DNA of 64,000 bases from the NCBI GenBank assembly GCA_030142905.1, contig JASJOG010000471.1, positions 90,096 through 154,095 on the forward strand, given 5' to 3'. This document shows positions 52,201 to 64,000 of this stretch, piece after piece (the first letter of the stretch is position 1; every line of letters starts with the position of its first letter). The translations under genes and the position numbers were made by a program. This DNA is from Heliopora coerulea (taxonomy: Eukaryota > Cnidaria > Anthozoa > Scleralcyonacea > Helioporidae). Below the pieces are notes generated by a model, which was not told the origin of the DNA, ran no database searches, and saw nothing but the letters and a program-made list of their open reading frames with translations.

Positions 52201-54054
52201 GATCTAATAAAACAATCTTTCTTTAAGGCAAAATGAGTGAGAAGTCTAATTGGATAACGACACGAATTACCATAAACCCGCCAATAATTCAGGGTATTAA
52301 TCCTATCGTTCGTTGTTTAATAATTTAATTGTAGGGATGGACATCTTACCATTTGTTAAGCCGTTGAACGTTATTTTCACCAAACATTTGGTTTTAATAA
52401 AGCACGATTGAAATTTTAAACGTAAATATGACTCTAAGCAGTTTAAATATAAAATAATTTCCAGCTTGGATTGTTTATTTGCGACCAAATTCTGTGTGGA
52501 TATTTTTTATTGCATGTCCTTTTCCTGTTATAGTCAGGAGGATTTGTCTTTTTGAGAATTTTTAAAAATTATCATTGTTACTTGGATTCTCGAGAGATAT
52601 ATTGGAAGGGTGGGCGAGGGGTTGTTGCGTGCACGTATTTCTAGTTATATATGGGCGCCCTATAGTTAAATATTTCAAAGAAAGGATTGAATAGGCTAAG
52701 TCAACTCTCATTTCAACTGAGGTTGTCCATTCATTTCAATAAAGACTAAATTTCGCTGGTTGTTTTTTCTCACAGAGTCAATGTCTCCTTTGTGGCATAT
52801 TTACGACAGCACATACAAACAAAATGGCAGCTGCGTAAGATCTCTTGACCAAGAAACTTCAAAGTCAGAAATAAACGTTGACTGGAAGACACTTGAATTA
52901 TGATCAAAGAGTTCAACAACAGTCAATTTTAGCAGCAACAATTGGGATGCAAAAAAACGAAAAGAAAAAAAATTTTCGACTGAAAAAGGCGGGAATTTTT
53001 TAAAGATTTCTATTAGGCGAATTTATGCGAACAAGGACTCGATGTTTGTTTTGATTTACACTCGATCTTGTTTGCTCAGGTATATCTGGCGTTCGAAACT
53101 CAAACATAGTACATATGATATGTTATATATGTATATTTAATACTATATAACATAGTGTATAATGCATATAATACTCTATAATATATTAAAAACATTAATA
53201 ATTCACGATGGAAACACAAAACATTTGGGCTCCTATATAGTATTCTGTAAATTGGATAGAGAATACTAATTAGAATTATGAACATTTCCCTTCGATTTTC
53301 TACGTTGAAATTTACCAAAACTTCAAAATAACAGTTCAATATGGCCATTTAGATGTATTTGCGGTGATGGTTTCTGTAAAAAAATATGTTTTGCAGATAT
53401 TTGTTATTTCTCGTCTACATTCTTGTACAAAAGATTTCTGTACAATTTCCTTGAATTTTCGTTCAATTTTACCTTTTATGTTCGACAAAAGCACTTTTGC
53501 TTGCTATGAGGTCCTTCTTTCTTAAACAAGCAGAAGCGTAGTTTTCTCATACATTGGTGCTAAATATCTTTTTTTACTGTAAGCTGTAAAACTCGAGTAA
53601 GTAGAAATATTGTAGAGCAACAACTAATTACAGTAAACTAAATACCATAGTTCTTTCTGTACTGTGTCACTAAAGTTATGCACAGTCAGTCAGGCATGAT
53701 ATAGAAGCTTGGTTATAACTTCAAGGTGACTAACATAGAACAATTATAAAGTTGAACTATGATGTTATGAAACCATCATCACCCACAAATTATTTGTTTT
53801 AAACCAACAAACTATCACATCGGGTTTTGACTGGTTTCCCCAGCTATACCCACTTGCATGCACAAGCTCTTACATGTATTTGTGTTACCACAGCGGCACC
53901 GAGGAATCTAACTTGCATAAATGTTGACATCATTTGTCTAGTATCTGGAAACTCGTTTCTTAGGTCTGCATGCACCGATACAATACCTCAGTTGTGATTC
54001 TGCTTGGTGAATGTTGTTGAGATAACTAAATTCAATATTTATTTCAATTTTCAG
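52201..54054. other. No gene recognised; AT-rich block at 53100-53200
   Basis: Very AT-rich in places, especially 53100-53200, where TATA/ATAT words dominate without a strict period. Short frames only. Part of it may be intron upstream of the candidate exon at 54055. Confidence 0.4.
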
Positions 54055-54212
54055 GTGGTCCACAAGTCTTCCCTGATGTCATTAACCTTCAGCGGCAAGG
54101 CGAGAGAAGTATTCCTCAGTACCTTCCCAGCAACACGAGATCTAGCTTACGGACAAGGACTGGCAAGTTTCCATCTGGGAGAATGATTCCACATTTCAAC
54201 GTTAGACATTAA
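54055..54212 (+). CDS. Candidate terminal exon of an unidentified host gene
   Basis: A strong acceptor tract (TTTATTTCAATTTTCAG, ending 54054) is followed by a frame entered in phase 1 that reads GGPQVFPDVINLQRQGERSI, then PQYLPSNTRSSLRTRTGKFP and SGRMIPHFNVRH, and stops with TAA at 54210-54212. The composition (Pro, Arg, Ser rich, no low-complexity run) looks like real protein. An ATTAAA, a weaker polyadenylation signal, overlaps the stop region (54208 on). The alternative frame (54004-54186) has its Met upstream of the acceptor and is less convincing. Upstream exons and family were not identified, so this is a plausible last exon only. Confidence 0.4.
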
Positions 54213-54298
54213 AGATATGTCGTCTGATATGATAGTGTGGAGGTTGATAGGCATGTCAGTCGATCGGTGATGTTAAATGCTGTTGAAGTAGTATGTTC

Positions 54299-54430
54299 AT
54301 GGGCGTAGGGACAAACTGAGTAAAGATGGCCCAACCCACCTCCAGAGGGGTCCAGGGGCATGTACCCAGGTAGTCTCTGAACGCTATTTCCTACATTTTG
54401 AGAGAAAGAATATAAAGATCAAAGATCATA
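54299..54430 (+). mobile_element. hAT-type 3' end fragment
   Basis: Starts CATGGGCGTAGGGACAAACT and includes GAGGGGTCCAGGGGCATGTACCC and CGCTATTTCCTACATTTTGAGAG. These follow the order of the hAT end at 43208-43360 (GGGGGGTCCAGGGGTATGC, GGCCATTCCCTACAATTTCAGAG). A degenerate relative of the same hAT family, cut after about 130 bases. Confidence 0.55.
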
Positions 54431-55793
54431 AATAACAATCTCAACAATGTGCGCAGAACAGCTATCCTCATGAAGCAACAAACACTGAACTGTAAAAAGA
54501 CTTGAACAATACATGCAAACTTTATTTTGAAGGCAAGATGGAGGCTGACATGTAGATCAATTTGCAGACCATCCCAGTCCCCTACACAATAAAACACACA
54601 ACCTATCGCAAAAAATCTTAACCTAAGTTTTGGATTTTTTGACAGTTTTCTTTTTTGTTCTTAGTAAATAGAGGACAATGTCGGTAGGACTGCATATTTG
54701 TCAAAATTAACTGTCAATGAAAAGCAAAGGTTCAATACAACTTTTTCACACACGAGTTTTTGATCTTTATGGCTGCTGCCATGTTGGCTTCAGTCAATCG
54801 TGAGGCCTGGTACAGCAAGATGTACCAGGCAATTAGAGTTCAATGGCAATGACTGAATAGCCTAATTCTCATTAGTGAGTTTCACTAGCTAACTTCAGCC
54901 CTTATAATTACAAATATTTACTTCATAAACAGTGTTTCTGGTCGAACGTGATGAAATGCATTGTAAAAAATAACGATTGTCGTTTATGTTGGGAGCCAGT
55001 CTAATACCTCCATTATTATTGCGGACATACTCCCATGGCCCTCCCGTTTCCTACTCCAATAAAGTCAATAATCTTCACTTTTTATCGAACTTCTTGGTAA
55101 TTAATGGTTATCAGATTTTCCTTAATTTAAAATTTTATATTAATACATGTGTTAACAATTTAAACATCTGGAAATTCCAACGGTGTAAAGAAAGAAAAAA
55201 ACCCCCAATTATTGTGATTTTTCATACGCTGTTGGAAATTAGAGGGTCATGGTCTCTCTCGTCTTTCCAGCCACAGCACCTCGGTGTCAGGTCAACATGA
55301 TTTGCTGTTACATTTAAACACTCACGCCATAGCATCTTCAGTAAGTTAAGGCTGGTTTTCATAAGTCGGAAAATATCGCCGGAAATTGCCGGTTAATTGA
55401 CAGCGATAGTTTGCGATGACCGGAAATGATCATTGATTGTATCATCAGTTGTAAAATTTTTCCGCTATCCGTGAGAAATGTTGATCATTACATCATAATG
55501 ACAAAAGAGGAGGTTACAATAATGAAAGCCATATAGGAAGAAAATATATTGAATGAGTAAAATATTTCAGGAATGGGAATAATCAGAGCAGCTCCATAGT
55601 TTATATACAGAACTGGGGCCTCACCACTGAAAGTATTTTATCAGGTAAGTGGGAAGTGCTTTTCTTTATGCGAAAATTTGGAAACAAATTTTCTTAGCTC
55701 GCTTTATGTGGACTTTTTCCAGAATCGTCCTCAGAGATGTACGTGAACAGAAATTTTTCATGATAATCTAACACTGCCGAAGTCAACAGAAAA
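54431..55793. other. No gene recognised
   Basis: Chance frames only, for example 54977-55300, whose N terminus is hydrophobic but which has no domain. The part from about 55680 belongs with the tRNA-like unit as its body or tail. Confidence 0.4.
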
Positions 55794-55870
55794 AATGTTG
55801 ACTCGAGCGGGATTTCTACTCGAACCTTCGGGATACCGGTCCGCCCCTCTACTGATTGAGCTATTGAGTC
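55680..55870 (-). mobile_element. tRNA-derived SINE-like unit
   Basis: On the minus strand from 55870: GACTCAATAGCTCAATCAGT followed by AGAG (A-box-like TAGCTCAATCAGTAGAG, 55863-55847). About 20 bases later comes GGTTCGAGTAGAAATCC (B-box-like, 55826-55810). The A-to-B distance is shorter than in a real tRNA, and a GCGGACCGGTATCCCGAA stretch lies where the anticodon arm should be, so it is tRNA-related but not a functional tRNA gene. The body continues towards 55680 (TTGACTTCGGCAGTGTTAGA, then ATTCTGGAAAAAGTCCAC). These internal polymerase III promoter boxes suggest a SINE family. Confidence 0.55.
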
Positions 55871-58800
55871 CGCAGGGACTGGAGGTAAGTTTTTATCCAA
55901 CTTTATAACATGAGATGTTCTCGTGACAATTTAACGCTTATCCATGAGAGGATGTGCAGTGTTTCATAGTGAACGGCACATTCTGAAAAGCTTTCTTTCA
56001 AACCGGCAGTGTATTTCTTTTCGTCTCAAATTTCACTTTTATGGTTTCGAATCCATATATGACTAGACACTAATCACATTTGTAATCTTACAGCATTTTT
56101 AAGCTGCAATTTTACCACACTAAGCAAAAAAGGTGTCTATGCTCTTTAAAAGGGTTCGTATTAAAGCGTTTATAAGAAATTTTTGAATTTGAGGTCACCA
56201 CTGGGGAAAAATGATGAAGATGCGGAAGAAGTGGCGAAAGGAAGTCGGTTGTGCGGAGTAGTGTAAAGTGAGAGCAATGGAATAATCGTAAAGTGACGGG
56301 AAAACGAGACTCCTAAAAGGTGTAGAGGAGTATAACCTTACTGTAAACAATCTATTTCCCTTCACTTATTTAATAGGCAACTCTAAATTTCTAACATATG
56401 ACTCAGACTAAGAAAGACGACTTGACAGGGCTTTCCAGCGAAAACAAAAAAATTATGTGAAACCAAATAAAATAAATTAAAATAAATTAAAATAAATTAA
56501 AACCAAACAAAAAAACAATGTAAACAAACTATCAGAAAAAATAAAAATGCAGTTTTACCCAGTTATCATCCTTGTATTATGTTTGATATTTGATAATACT
56601 GAACATTGTCTGCTACGGATGCCTGAGTATTTCTGAATGATTTTATTTAGTATGATGATAATATTACCCAAAAAAAATTATCAGGTTTTTCTGACTGTAA
56701 CCGTCGTTATTATAGTTTGGTTCATTCACTCCCCTAGTTTGTGTAGTTTAAATAAAATACGGTTTACTGAAAGCGCAAGCATATTTATTTGGAACTTGTG
56801 GTCATGGTAGATACATTACAGTTATAGTTTAGCAAAACAAAAAAAAATATCAGTAGGCATTTTTTGAGTTTTTTCAAAGACATTTTATTAAATGACTAGC
56901 CATGCTTTTTTCTACAAATAAATCAATGCTATGCTACTTTACTAGCATGCAAAGTCATTTTTCAGCTAGGAAACAAGAGTGACAGCTTCTCCCTTTATGA
57001 CAAGAACAAGACAAAGGAATGGGATTGGCATTTCAATTTTTGAGTTGCGGGTATTTACTTAAAAAATACGAAGATATTCGTTTTTCTTTCGTATTCATTA
57101 ACTAATATTATTTCGGTATAACCTTATAGACATTCTTACACAATGGCATGTAAGAGGCGTTTACTAAGGTTTTGATGCACTGGCTTTGTGTGTATTATTT
57201 CTTAGATACAGTAGAACACCAAATCCCATCCTTATTTGCCTGAAGTTTAACAGTTTCATTTTACTCCATTTACTAAACATGAAAGCTGTCACAATAGTTT
57301 CAATTATTCTACAGTAAATCAAGAATAAAGAACATGCTCAAAAAGCTAATCAAACTCGTTTCAAAGGAACCCCTTCGCTTTAACTAGCTTACTGCTTATG
57401 GGTAGTCATGTTTTAAAATCCGATATCAACACATTTCAACCAAAGTAATTTGTTTTGTTCTGATATTTCTGTTTCCAAAGCTACCTAATTTGCTCATAAT
57501 CATTGTTTTTAAGAAAACGTTTTATTTTCTTTTCCATAACTATTGAATAAAGAAAAATTTTGTTGCGAATGACAAGAGAAAAGCTAAAGCACCTTGAATT
57601 TTCGATGCCACAAATAATACGTAACACCAGTTCTCGATCACTTAATATCACCTGGAGACTCTTCTCTGCTTTAGCCCGATTGTTTACAAGAACTAAAAAG
57701 GCCTGAAGAGCTTTTGATTTAGCATAACCGAAAGATGGAAATGTTTGGCGATATTGTGCCACTTCGTGTGATACTTTCTAGGCAGCACCTTTTTTCAGTT
57801 TTATCTTGTTTTATTATGGAAATCTTTGGTCCTTATCGTCCCCAATTAAAGTTGAAGTATCTTTTCATCATATCTAAAAGCATCAGGAGGTAACTCCTTG
57901 AAAACGAGTTTAAATGGATGAATGATGTCTAACAAACGGCATTCTAGAGCATTTTTCACGAAACAACAACAGGATGTCAACATTACAGGGTCTAGTATGA
58001 AGATTGCCTTTAAAAATTCTTTAACCGGTTTTTTAAGGAATGTAGTAATAGGTAAAATTATCTTAATTAAGAAAGAAACAAATTATTTGCATGAACTCAT
58101 TTCATAAATAACTGTAGCATAACTAAAATAACAAAAGGCTTTGAGAAATTTGACATTGGTTCCGATTCGCTTCCTACAGACAAACTCGTGCAAACTGTTC
58201 GGTATAACTGTATCTCATCTTAAGAAATGTTAGCAAAGCTAATCAGTATCAGAGTAGTAAGTATTATGTGCCCAATAATTACCCGAGGATCCGTTATTGC
58301 ACTACATACCAAACATCTGTAACGCTGACATGGAATGCTCAATCTAAAAAGCAGCTTAATTACGAATACCATTAAGAGCTTATGTTGCACAGACAATTAC
58401 ATGTACATTTTTAGCGGAAAACGGAACGATTAATGATTATAACTTGAATATCATAGTGATATCTAGACTGTTTTGCATAATAACATTTCATTATACAGTG
58501 ATATCCTTCAAAAACCTTGAAAACAAGACATCCTTAACTGCAAAGAAAACAGAAAAACTTAACACAAAAGGAACTGTTATGTAGCGATAACGTTTTACTT
58601 TAAGATTGCTCTATGACGTGTAGTTAACCTTTTTCCATAATTCAAAGAAAATGGAATAGATAATTCTTCATTTAAAAATTGTTGTTCCATAATTATTTTA
58701 ATATTGCCTATTCAGTGCTGATATGACAGTTTCCTTTCCTTTTCTTCTCTCAGTGTTGTCCTTTTGCTGTGTGGTGTTACGTCGCCCTGGGTTGTGCTGT

Positions 58801-59639
58801 GCTTCTTTTTGTCTTGTGTTTAGTGATCTTGTGTTTTTGGTGTTGGTTAGTTTTGTCTCATGTATCATTTGGTTGTACTGCTTTGTTTTCTTTCCCTTCC
58901 TTTATTTTCGTTTCGTTTTTGTTCATGTCGCTTTTTTTTTCTTTTGTAACTTAAGACTTTTCATATTTTTAATGGTGTTATTTTCTGTAGCACTGAATTG
59001 AGTGTCGTTGTACTACATGGAATTTAATTTGTAATGTGGCCAATTGTAATTTATTATCAGGCATCTTTTTGGTCGAAAATTGAAGATTTTTTTCAAAGCA
59101 AAACAATTTAGACGTTGCTGAACAAATCAAAGTACATCAACTGGACTGTCTACACAACATAAACTCTTTTCAGTACATTAGAAGGATAGTTAGCAACAGT
59201 AGAATATAATAGTAAATGTTGAAATGTGATATCACATTTGATTCTCTTCTTCGTCTTCCCGATTTCCTAAGCGATATAAGAAAAAATAATGTTATGCAGT
59301 CCTTTTCAGTTCACTTATTATACTTTAGAGAATCTAATTTATGAATTAAGACACCCTCGTAATTCAGACAAAGACTGCGTTGATTCATGTACGATGAATA
59401 CAAAACTAACAAGTTGCACGTAATATTTTCAACATTAAAAAATAGTCTTAAGCATCAACTATAAATTCATCATATAACAAGTTATAAGCAACTGATTTCA
59501 AACTAGTAAAATGTAATGTTTATCCTACATAAATATAATAGTGTGGTTAATGCTAAGACAGTAATAATCCAATTCTGTTTTTAGACAAATCGGCTTTTTC
59601 TAAAATCAGAACAAATTTAATGAAAAATCTGTTGGACGA
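55871..59639. other. No gene recognised; small tandem repeat at 56459-56505
   Basis: At 56459-56505 the unit AAATAAATTA repeats about four times. T-rich frames at 58723-59001 (Phe, Leu, Val, Cys) are composition artefacts. The minus frame at 57481-57762 has no identifiable domain. No RNA gene is seen. Confidence 0.45.
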
Positions 59640-59975
59640 TGAAAAAATTTGTCTACAACATATGGGGAGTATGGAGTGATACCCACTCAGCTGGTAGGTC
59701 ACGAAGGAACAGTGAAACATTCCTTCTCCGTTTAACCACAGTCTTGGGGTGGCACCGTAGACAAGTCTAACAGCCCCTCAGTCACCCAAACCAGGGATAC
59801 GGTGAAGGACAACGGCGGATCTGGCGCATTTTGGCAGTGATAGCGGATCAGCTACGACCTCTAAGGACAACAGCTTAGGGCGGAAGATCCTTGAAAAGGG
59901 AAATGGTGATTTCCTTAGTTCACCCTGGGGAAGGCAACGGGAAACCATCTCGGCATTATTCCCTAGTATAGTTCC

Positions 59976-60830
59976 ATGATTATGTACAGAAGCCAGAACA
60001 AAGAGAAAAACGTTAACGGGATTGCCCAAAGTGTTAACACCGCGTTCGGCAGGGGAGGAAGTGAAGCCTCGCAGGTCGTCATCATGCAAAATCCTAACAA
60101 GGACTTATCTAAAGTGGCAGTCGGAAATGTGAGAACAATGGCAAGACCTGAGAAACTAGAAAATGCAAAAAGGGAAATGAAACGATACGGATTGAATCTA
60201 ATGGGATTGACATAGGTTAGATAGAAAGAAACAGGTGATTTCATTGGTAGTGATGTCAGAGTGATATACTTAGGTGGCGATCAGGCTCAGAGGAGTAGCA
60301 CTCCTACCTAGTTGTACACCTCAAGGGAAATCCAGCGGAAGTAAGGATAGTTGTAGTCTACATGCCAACAACAGATTATTCGGATGAAGATGTTGGGGAA
60401 ATATATGAACAAATAGAATCATGCCTAGACAATTGCAAAGGAAAAGAATACACAATCTTAACGGGTGACTGGAATGATGTAGTTGGGGAAGGTAGAGAAG
60501 GCAGTACAGTTGGGCCCTTTGGCCTTGGTAGACGAAACGCGAGAGGAGATACGTTAGTAGATTTCTGCACTCGAAATAATTTGTGTATAATGAACACATG
60601 ATTTGAACACCATCTAAGGAAAAGATACACCTGGAAAGCACCAGGGGACATACGCAAGCAGCAGATTGATTACATCATGGTTAAACATAGATATAGAAAT
60701 AGTGTAAAGAATGCTTGTTCACTACCTGGCGCAGACACTGATTCAGATCACAATCCAGTAATGATGAAAATTGCAATAAGATTAAAGAAGATCAAAAAAG
60801 CAAAGAAGGTTATTAGCTGAAATACAGAGG
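59976..60830 (+). pseudogene. LINE endonuclease domain, interrupted
   Basis: Readable parts are SKVAVGNVRTMARPEKLENA and KREMKRYGLNLMGLT (first catalytic Asn block), a TAG at 60213-60215 just where the catalytic Glu block (GLTEVRW-type) should follow, then IGSDVRVIYLGGDQAQR and AEVRIVVVYMPTTDYSDEDV (with a frame shift). Next come TILTGDWNDVVGEGREGSTV (GDWN, metal-binding Asp and Asn), a stop after FCTRNNLCIMNT, and KRYTWKAPGDIRKQQIDYIM with final SDHNPV at 60743-60760 (catalytic Asp-His). All hallmark blocks are present except the Glu block, which is lost to the stop. Confidence 0.8.
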
Positions 60831-61194
60831 TTTTGAAAGCTCGAGAAAATATTGATTATATTGAAGACGTGAACGACATGATAAGAGCTAACACGACACA
60901 TAGAGTCAGTGTGCAAGATAAGTGAACATTGATAAAAGAAGCTACATTAGATAGTGCAAGAAAGAATATTGGAAATAGTATCAAAAAAGCAAAGAAGTCA
61001 TGGGTTACGGATGTTATGTTACAGAAGATGGAAGAACGAAAAAAATGGAAAAACATCAGGACAACAGAAGGAAAAGATTGTTACAGAAAGCTAAATAATG
61101 AACTAAAAGGGAAACAGATAAAGCGAGAGAAGAATGGTGGACCGTACAATGTAAAAAGATAGAAGAGTTTAACAAGAAAGGGCAATCAGAGAAG

Positions 61195-62300
61195 ATGTAT
61201 AGGAAAGTGCGAGAACTCAATGGTATAAAGAAAAGAACAGGTTATGGGCAAAACGGCATTCACGATAGGAATGGACAGTTACTTACAGAACCTGAGGCCA
61301 TAAGAACTAGATGGGAAGAATATGTAGAAGACCTATATGACACGTATAGCAGGCCAGATGGTTTAGATATAGAAGATAAATTGTACGAATATGAAAGCAG
61401 GGTACCGGGTATTATAGAAAGTAAAGTGGAATGGGCATTAAAAAACTTACCAATTGGTAAGGCAGTGGGAGTTGACAATATACCAATAGAAATGATGAAG
61501 GTATTACAAAGAAAGCAAGAAAGGAAGTTGTGCAGTTATGCAAGGATATATTTAGTACTTGTGTATGGCCCGAAGATTTTTTAAAGAGTATGTTGATTCC
61601 TATGGAAAAGAGAGTTAATGCAGTGCGATGTGAAGATCATAGGAAGATAAGTCTTCAAAAATCATGTTGAAGATACTTTATGCACGAATGGAGAGAAAGG
61701 CAAATGAGGTCATAGAAGATGATCAGTTTGGGTTTACAAAAGTCAAAGGAATGAGAGAAGCAATTGCAGCAATATGTATATTAGGAGAAAGAAGTATGGA
61801 ACATTTACAGGAATTATATGTGTGTATGATAGACATCGAGGAAGCATTTGACCGAGTTAATTGGACGAAATTGATGGATATTATAAAAGATATAGGAGTA
61901 GATTGGAGAGACAGAAGGTTGGTTACTAATTTGTACATGAATCAAACAGTTACCATGAGGATAAATAATGAAAAATCGGACCCAGTAATTGTTGGAAGGG
62001 GAGTAAGACGGGGATGTCTGTTATCACTTTTATTGTTTAAGATATATGTGGAAGCCATGATGAAAGAAGCACTTGATGGAATAAAAGATGTGTAAAAGTA
62101 GGTGGTCGTCTAGTCTAGGCTATCAGATATGCAGATGATCAAGCTATGATAGCTGATTGAAACAACGGGCTGCAAAACATCATGAATAATCTGACCATCA
62201 CAGCAGGCAATTATGATATGAAGATAAATGTGAAAAAAACAAAGGCAATGAAATTGAAAGCGATAATGATAAGGTATTAAACATCAAGGTGAACGAAAAT
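61195..62300 (+). pseudogene. LINE reverse transcriptase domain, interrupted
   Basis: KKRTGYGQNGIHDRNGQLLT, then RWEEYVEDLYD, then IGKAVGVDNIPIEMM (motif 1) up to about 61510, a frame loss around 61520-61660, then MLKILYARMERKANEVIEDD, YVCMIDIEEAFDRVNWTKLM (motif A, Asp), GRGVRRGCLLSLLLFKIYVE (motif B) and, after a stop near 62092, RYADDQAMIA with YADD at 62128-62139 (motif C, both Asp kept), and MKINVKKTKAM. Core residues are intact while the frame is broken in at least three places. Confidence 0.8.
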
Positions 62301-62874
62301 TAACTCGAACAGGTAAATAAATTCAACTAGTTAGGTAGTACTGTATGTTGACAAGAGATGGATCTAGCCAATGTGAAACCAGAACCCTTATAGCAATGGC
62401 AAAGGAGGTATTTAATATACATAAAATACCGAAGGTCAAAGGAGTAAATCGTCAACTGAGGAAGAGATTAGTGAAATCATTAGTGTGGAGCGTGTTATTA
62501 TATGGTTCAGAGACGTAGACACTAAAAGCGGCAGATATTAAGAGGCTGGAAGCTCGTGAAATTTGGTTTTGGAGAAAAATGGAAAAGATTAGCTGGATAG
62601 AAAAAGTGTCAAATGAGGAAGTGTTGAGGAAAATATCAGAAAAAAGATCTTTGATAAAGACCATTAAACAACGACAAGCGAGATGGTTAGGACATGTTTT
62701 TAGACACAATGACCTTCTAAAGACAATTATAGAAGGAAGACTGCTGGGAAAAAGAGGTAGACCAAGAAAGGGCATCTTAGACAATATCAAAGAAAGAAGA
62801 TCATATGGCAGCCTGAAAAGAGCGGCTTGTGATAGATCTGGATGGCGAAACTCAAACTTGTCATAAGGCAGAAT

Positions 62875-62876
<2 letters not shown>

Positions 62877-62962
<86 letters not shown>
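62877..62962. repeat. (GA)n microsatellite at the LINE 3' end
   Basis: About 43 GA dinucleotides, interrupted once by AAATA near 62915. It begins ten bases after the last readable LINE codons and the GGCAGAATACC word. It explains the Ser-Leu repeat in the long minus-strand frame at 62452-63099. Confidence 0.95.
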
Positions 62963-62964
<2 letters not shown>

Positions 62965-64000
62965 TAAAATGATTAACATTTGACCATAACAAGGAATGTA
63001 CTCCAAGAATAATTTGGTCCAACCAGTGTGAAGCTGCCAATGTCTCTGAAAGGTATTGTACCTTAAATTCCAGTTAAGAAATCTGTTTAGGGAAAACAAA
63101 TTGGAATAACATCATATTGAAAACTTTGTTGTCTTTAACTAGCATACCTCACTAGTGTGTACTTTTAGTGGTCAAGCATGCGATGCAAAACTAAAACTCA
63201 CCTATTTCACGAAATCTACTGGTATGTTTTCTAATAGAAGTTTGTCCTGAAAGCTAAAATATTAGGAAATTGATTCCTTTTAACTCTGTCAACGTTCAAA
63301 CCTTTTTGTAACATTTTAGTCCGACATATGCTACTCACCACATTCATCCTCTCCTGGTTCATTGATGAAATATGATTCCTAAGAAACGTAGGAGAACGTT
63401 GGTAATCACACATATTACACTTTTACTGTTTATTACCAAAATATATGCAATCAACAACGCCCAACTCAAACATAGTAATGTGAAAATGCACTCATTTCAT
63501 CCAGTCGTCTCTCATTTACGCTTTTATCACGTTCATTTAAAATTTTTGCATAGAAAGTAATATTCATGAGCATAGATACGAAACCATTTCTATTAAATTG
63601 TTTTCAATAGCACCAACAGACGACCGTTAGCACTATTCGTTTATAGAATACGGAGAATAAAATTTCAATTATGCAACACATTCTTTTAATCAGTTGCATG
63701 GTCGAGTTAGGGATGTATGAAATCCTGACATGCGTACTTCTTACAGTTAACAAATTTAGTTCACAGCACTTTACTAACACACATCAACTTTCCCAAAATC
63801 GAAAACAAAATGTTTTGCAATCTAAAGTTTCAGTACTGCAAGCTTTGATCGCGAAATAGTTTGTTTTTACATAGGAACTCCCAAATATACAAACATTTCC
63901 AAGCTTCAAAATCCTAAAGTGTTGTCTGTAACCCAAGCTGGTTTAAAGTGCTAGACACCACATGTTCAAAATTCCATGTAAGCTTAAAAGCTAATTCCAT
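62963..64000. other. No gene recognised
   Basis: AT-rich flank after the LINE. Small frames at 63231-63560 and 63671-63859 overlap or lack any domain. Confidence 0.45.

Larger units (their letters stand above)
59640..62876 (+). mobile_element. Near full-length but inactive LINE (endonuclease plus reverse transcriptase)
   Basis: From about 59640 a GC-richer leader (CAGCTGGTAGGTCACGAAGG, later GGCAACGGGAAACC, a word common in LINE leaders) precedes coding sequence from about 59976. Domain order: apurinic-type endonuclease (60110-60790), reverse transcriptase (about 61440-62300), C-terminal region (62500-62866), then a (GA)n tail. The C-terminal part reads EKISWIEKVSNEEVLRKI, then IKTIKQRQARWLGHVFRHND and RLLGKRGRPRKGIL, as in many CR1/RTE-type LINEs. 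Multiple stops and frame changes occur in all parts. The element is on the same strand as the LINE at 31270 but is a different family: the RT motifs differ (YADD here, FADD there). Confidence 0.8.

Noticed and set aside
58723..59001. Hydrophobic plus-strand frames resembling membrane proteins
   Set aside because: The sequence is T-rich and the Phe/Leu/Val/Cys content follows from composition. No start context, domain or splice structure supports a gene.
62452..63099. 215-codon minus-strand frame
   Set aside because: It crosses the (GA)n tract, giving Ser-Leu repeats, and opposes the LINE C-terminal coding sequence on the plus strand.
1..64000. CRISPR arrays, bacterial operons, Shine-Dalgarno sites, rRNA genes
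   Set aside because: The direct repeats present are telomeric, microsatellite or 43-bp tandem types without spacer structure, and the gene content is eukaryotic. No rRNA signature words were seen.

Overview
This is an AT-rich eukaryotic window with no bacterial gene organisation. Open frames are short and broken, splice-site-like junctions occur, and the vertebrate/cnidarian-type telomere hexamer (TTAGGG) appears in interstitial blocks. The repeat content points to an anthozoan, most likely a stony coral: a multidomain repeat gene of a kind I recall as very common in coral genomes, BEL/Pao and Ty3/gypsy retroelements, non-LTR retrotransposons, hAT and piggyBac-like DNA transposons, Crypton-type recombinase fragments and a tRNA-derived SINE-like unit. 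The organism assignment is inference. Only two or three stretches look like exons of ordinary host genes.

Layout. 3-4382: one decayed copy of the coral-abundant repeat gene, readable nearly end to end. 6368-7800: 3' part of a BEL/Pao polyprotein. 9258-10502: TTAA-flanked piggyBac-like non-autonomous element. 10.5-20.5 kb: no recognisable gene. 20.5-22.7 kb: a 43-bp tandem repeat and a head-to-head telomere-like block. 22956-24520 (-): gypsy integrase region split by a 178-bp inverted-repeat element with a 5-bp target duplication. 25-29.5 kb (-): a duplicated exon-plus-intron pair, with a LINE fragment and a cluster of CACATGTG palindromes between the copies. 28.1 and 30.3 kb: a duplicated unknown ORF, the second copy cut by a hAT end. 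31.3-32.8 kb: LINE reverse transcriptase.

34.7-35.9 kb (+) and 51.0-52.2 kb (-): two related Crypton-like recombinase fragments in opposite orientation, each followed on its 3' side by the same GC-rich hairpin repeat. 38467-39326 (-): a ZU5-domain exon with an in-frame stop, next to a second element with a 5-bp target duplication. 41259-43207: 5' LTR, gag and protease of a gypsy element, cut off by a hAT element (43208-45814, transposase on -). That hAT is in turn truncated at a telomeric repeat block. 45.8-49.5 kb: telomere-like repeats, duplicated non-coding modules and an unrecognised decayed gene, ending in a 196-bp (CCCTAA)n array. 54055-54212: candidate terminal exon. 55.8 kb: tRNA-like SINE unit. 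59640-62962: nearly full-length but inactivated LINE ending in a (GA)n tract.

Almost all coding sequence belongs to mobile elements disabled by stops and frameshifts, so the genes do not form a pathway. What is informative is the nesting: element into element, element into telomeric repeat, and the recurring element/hairpin and gene/repeat junctions. No complete, clearly functional gene can be asserted.
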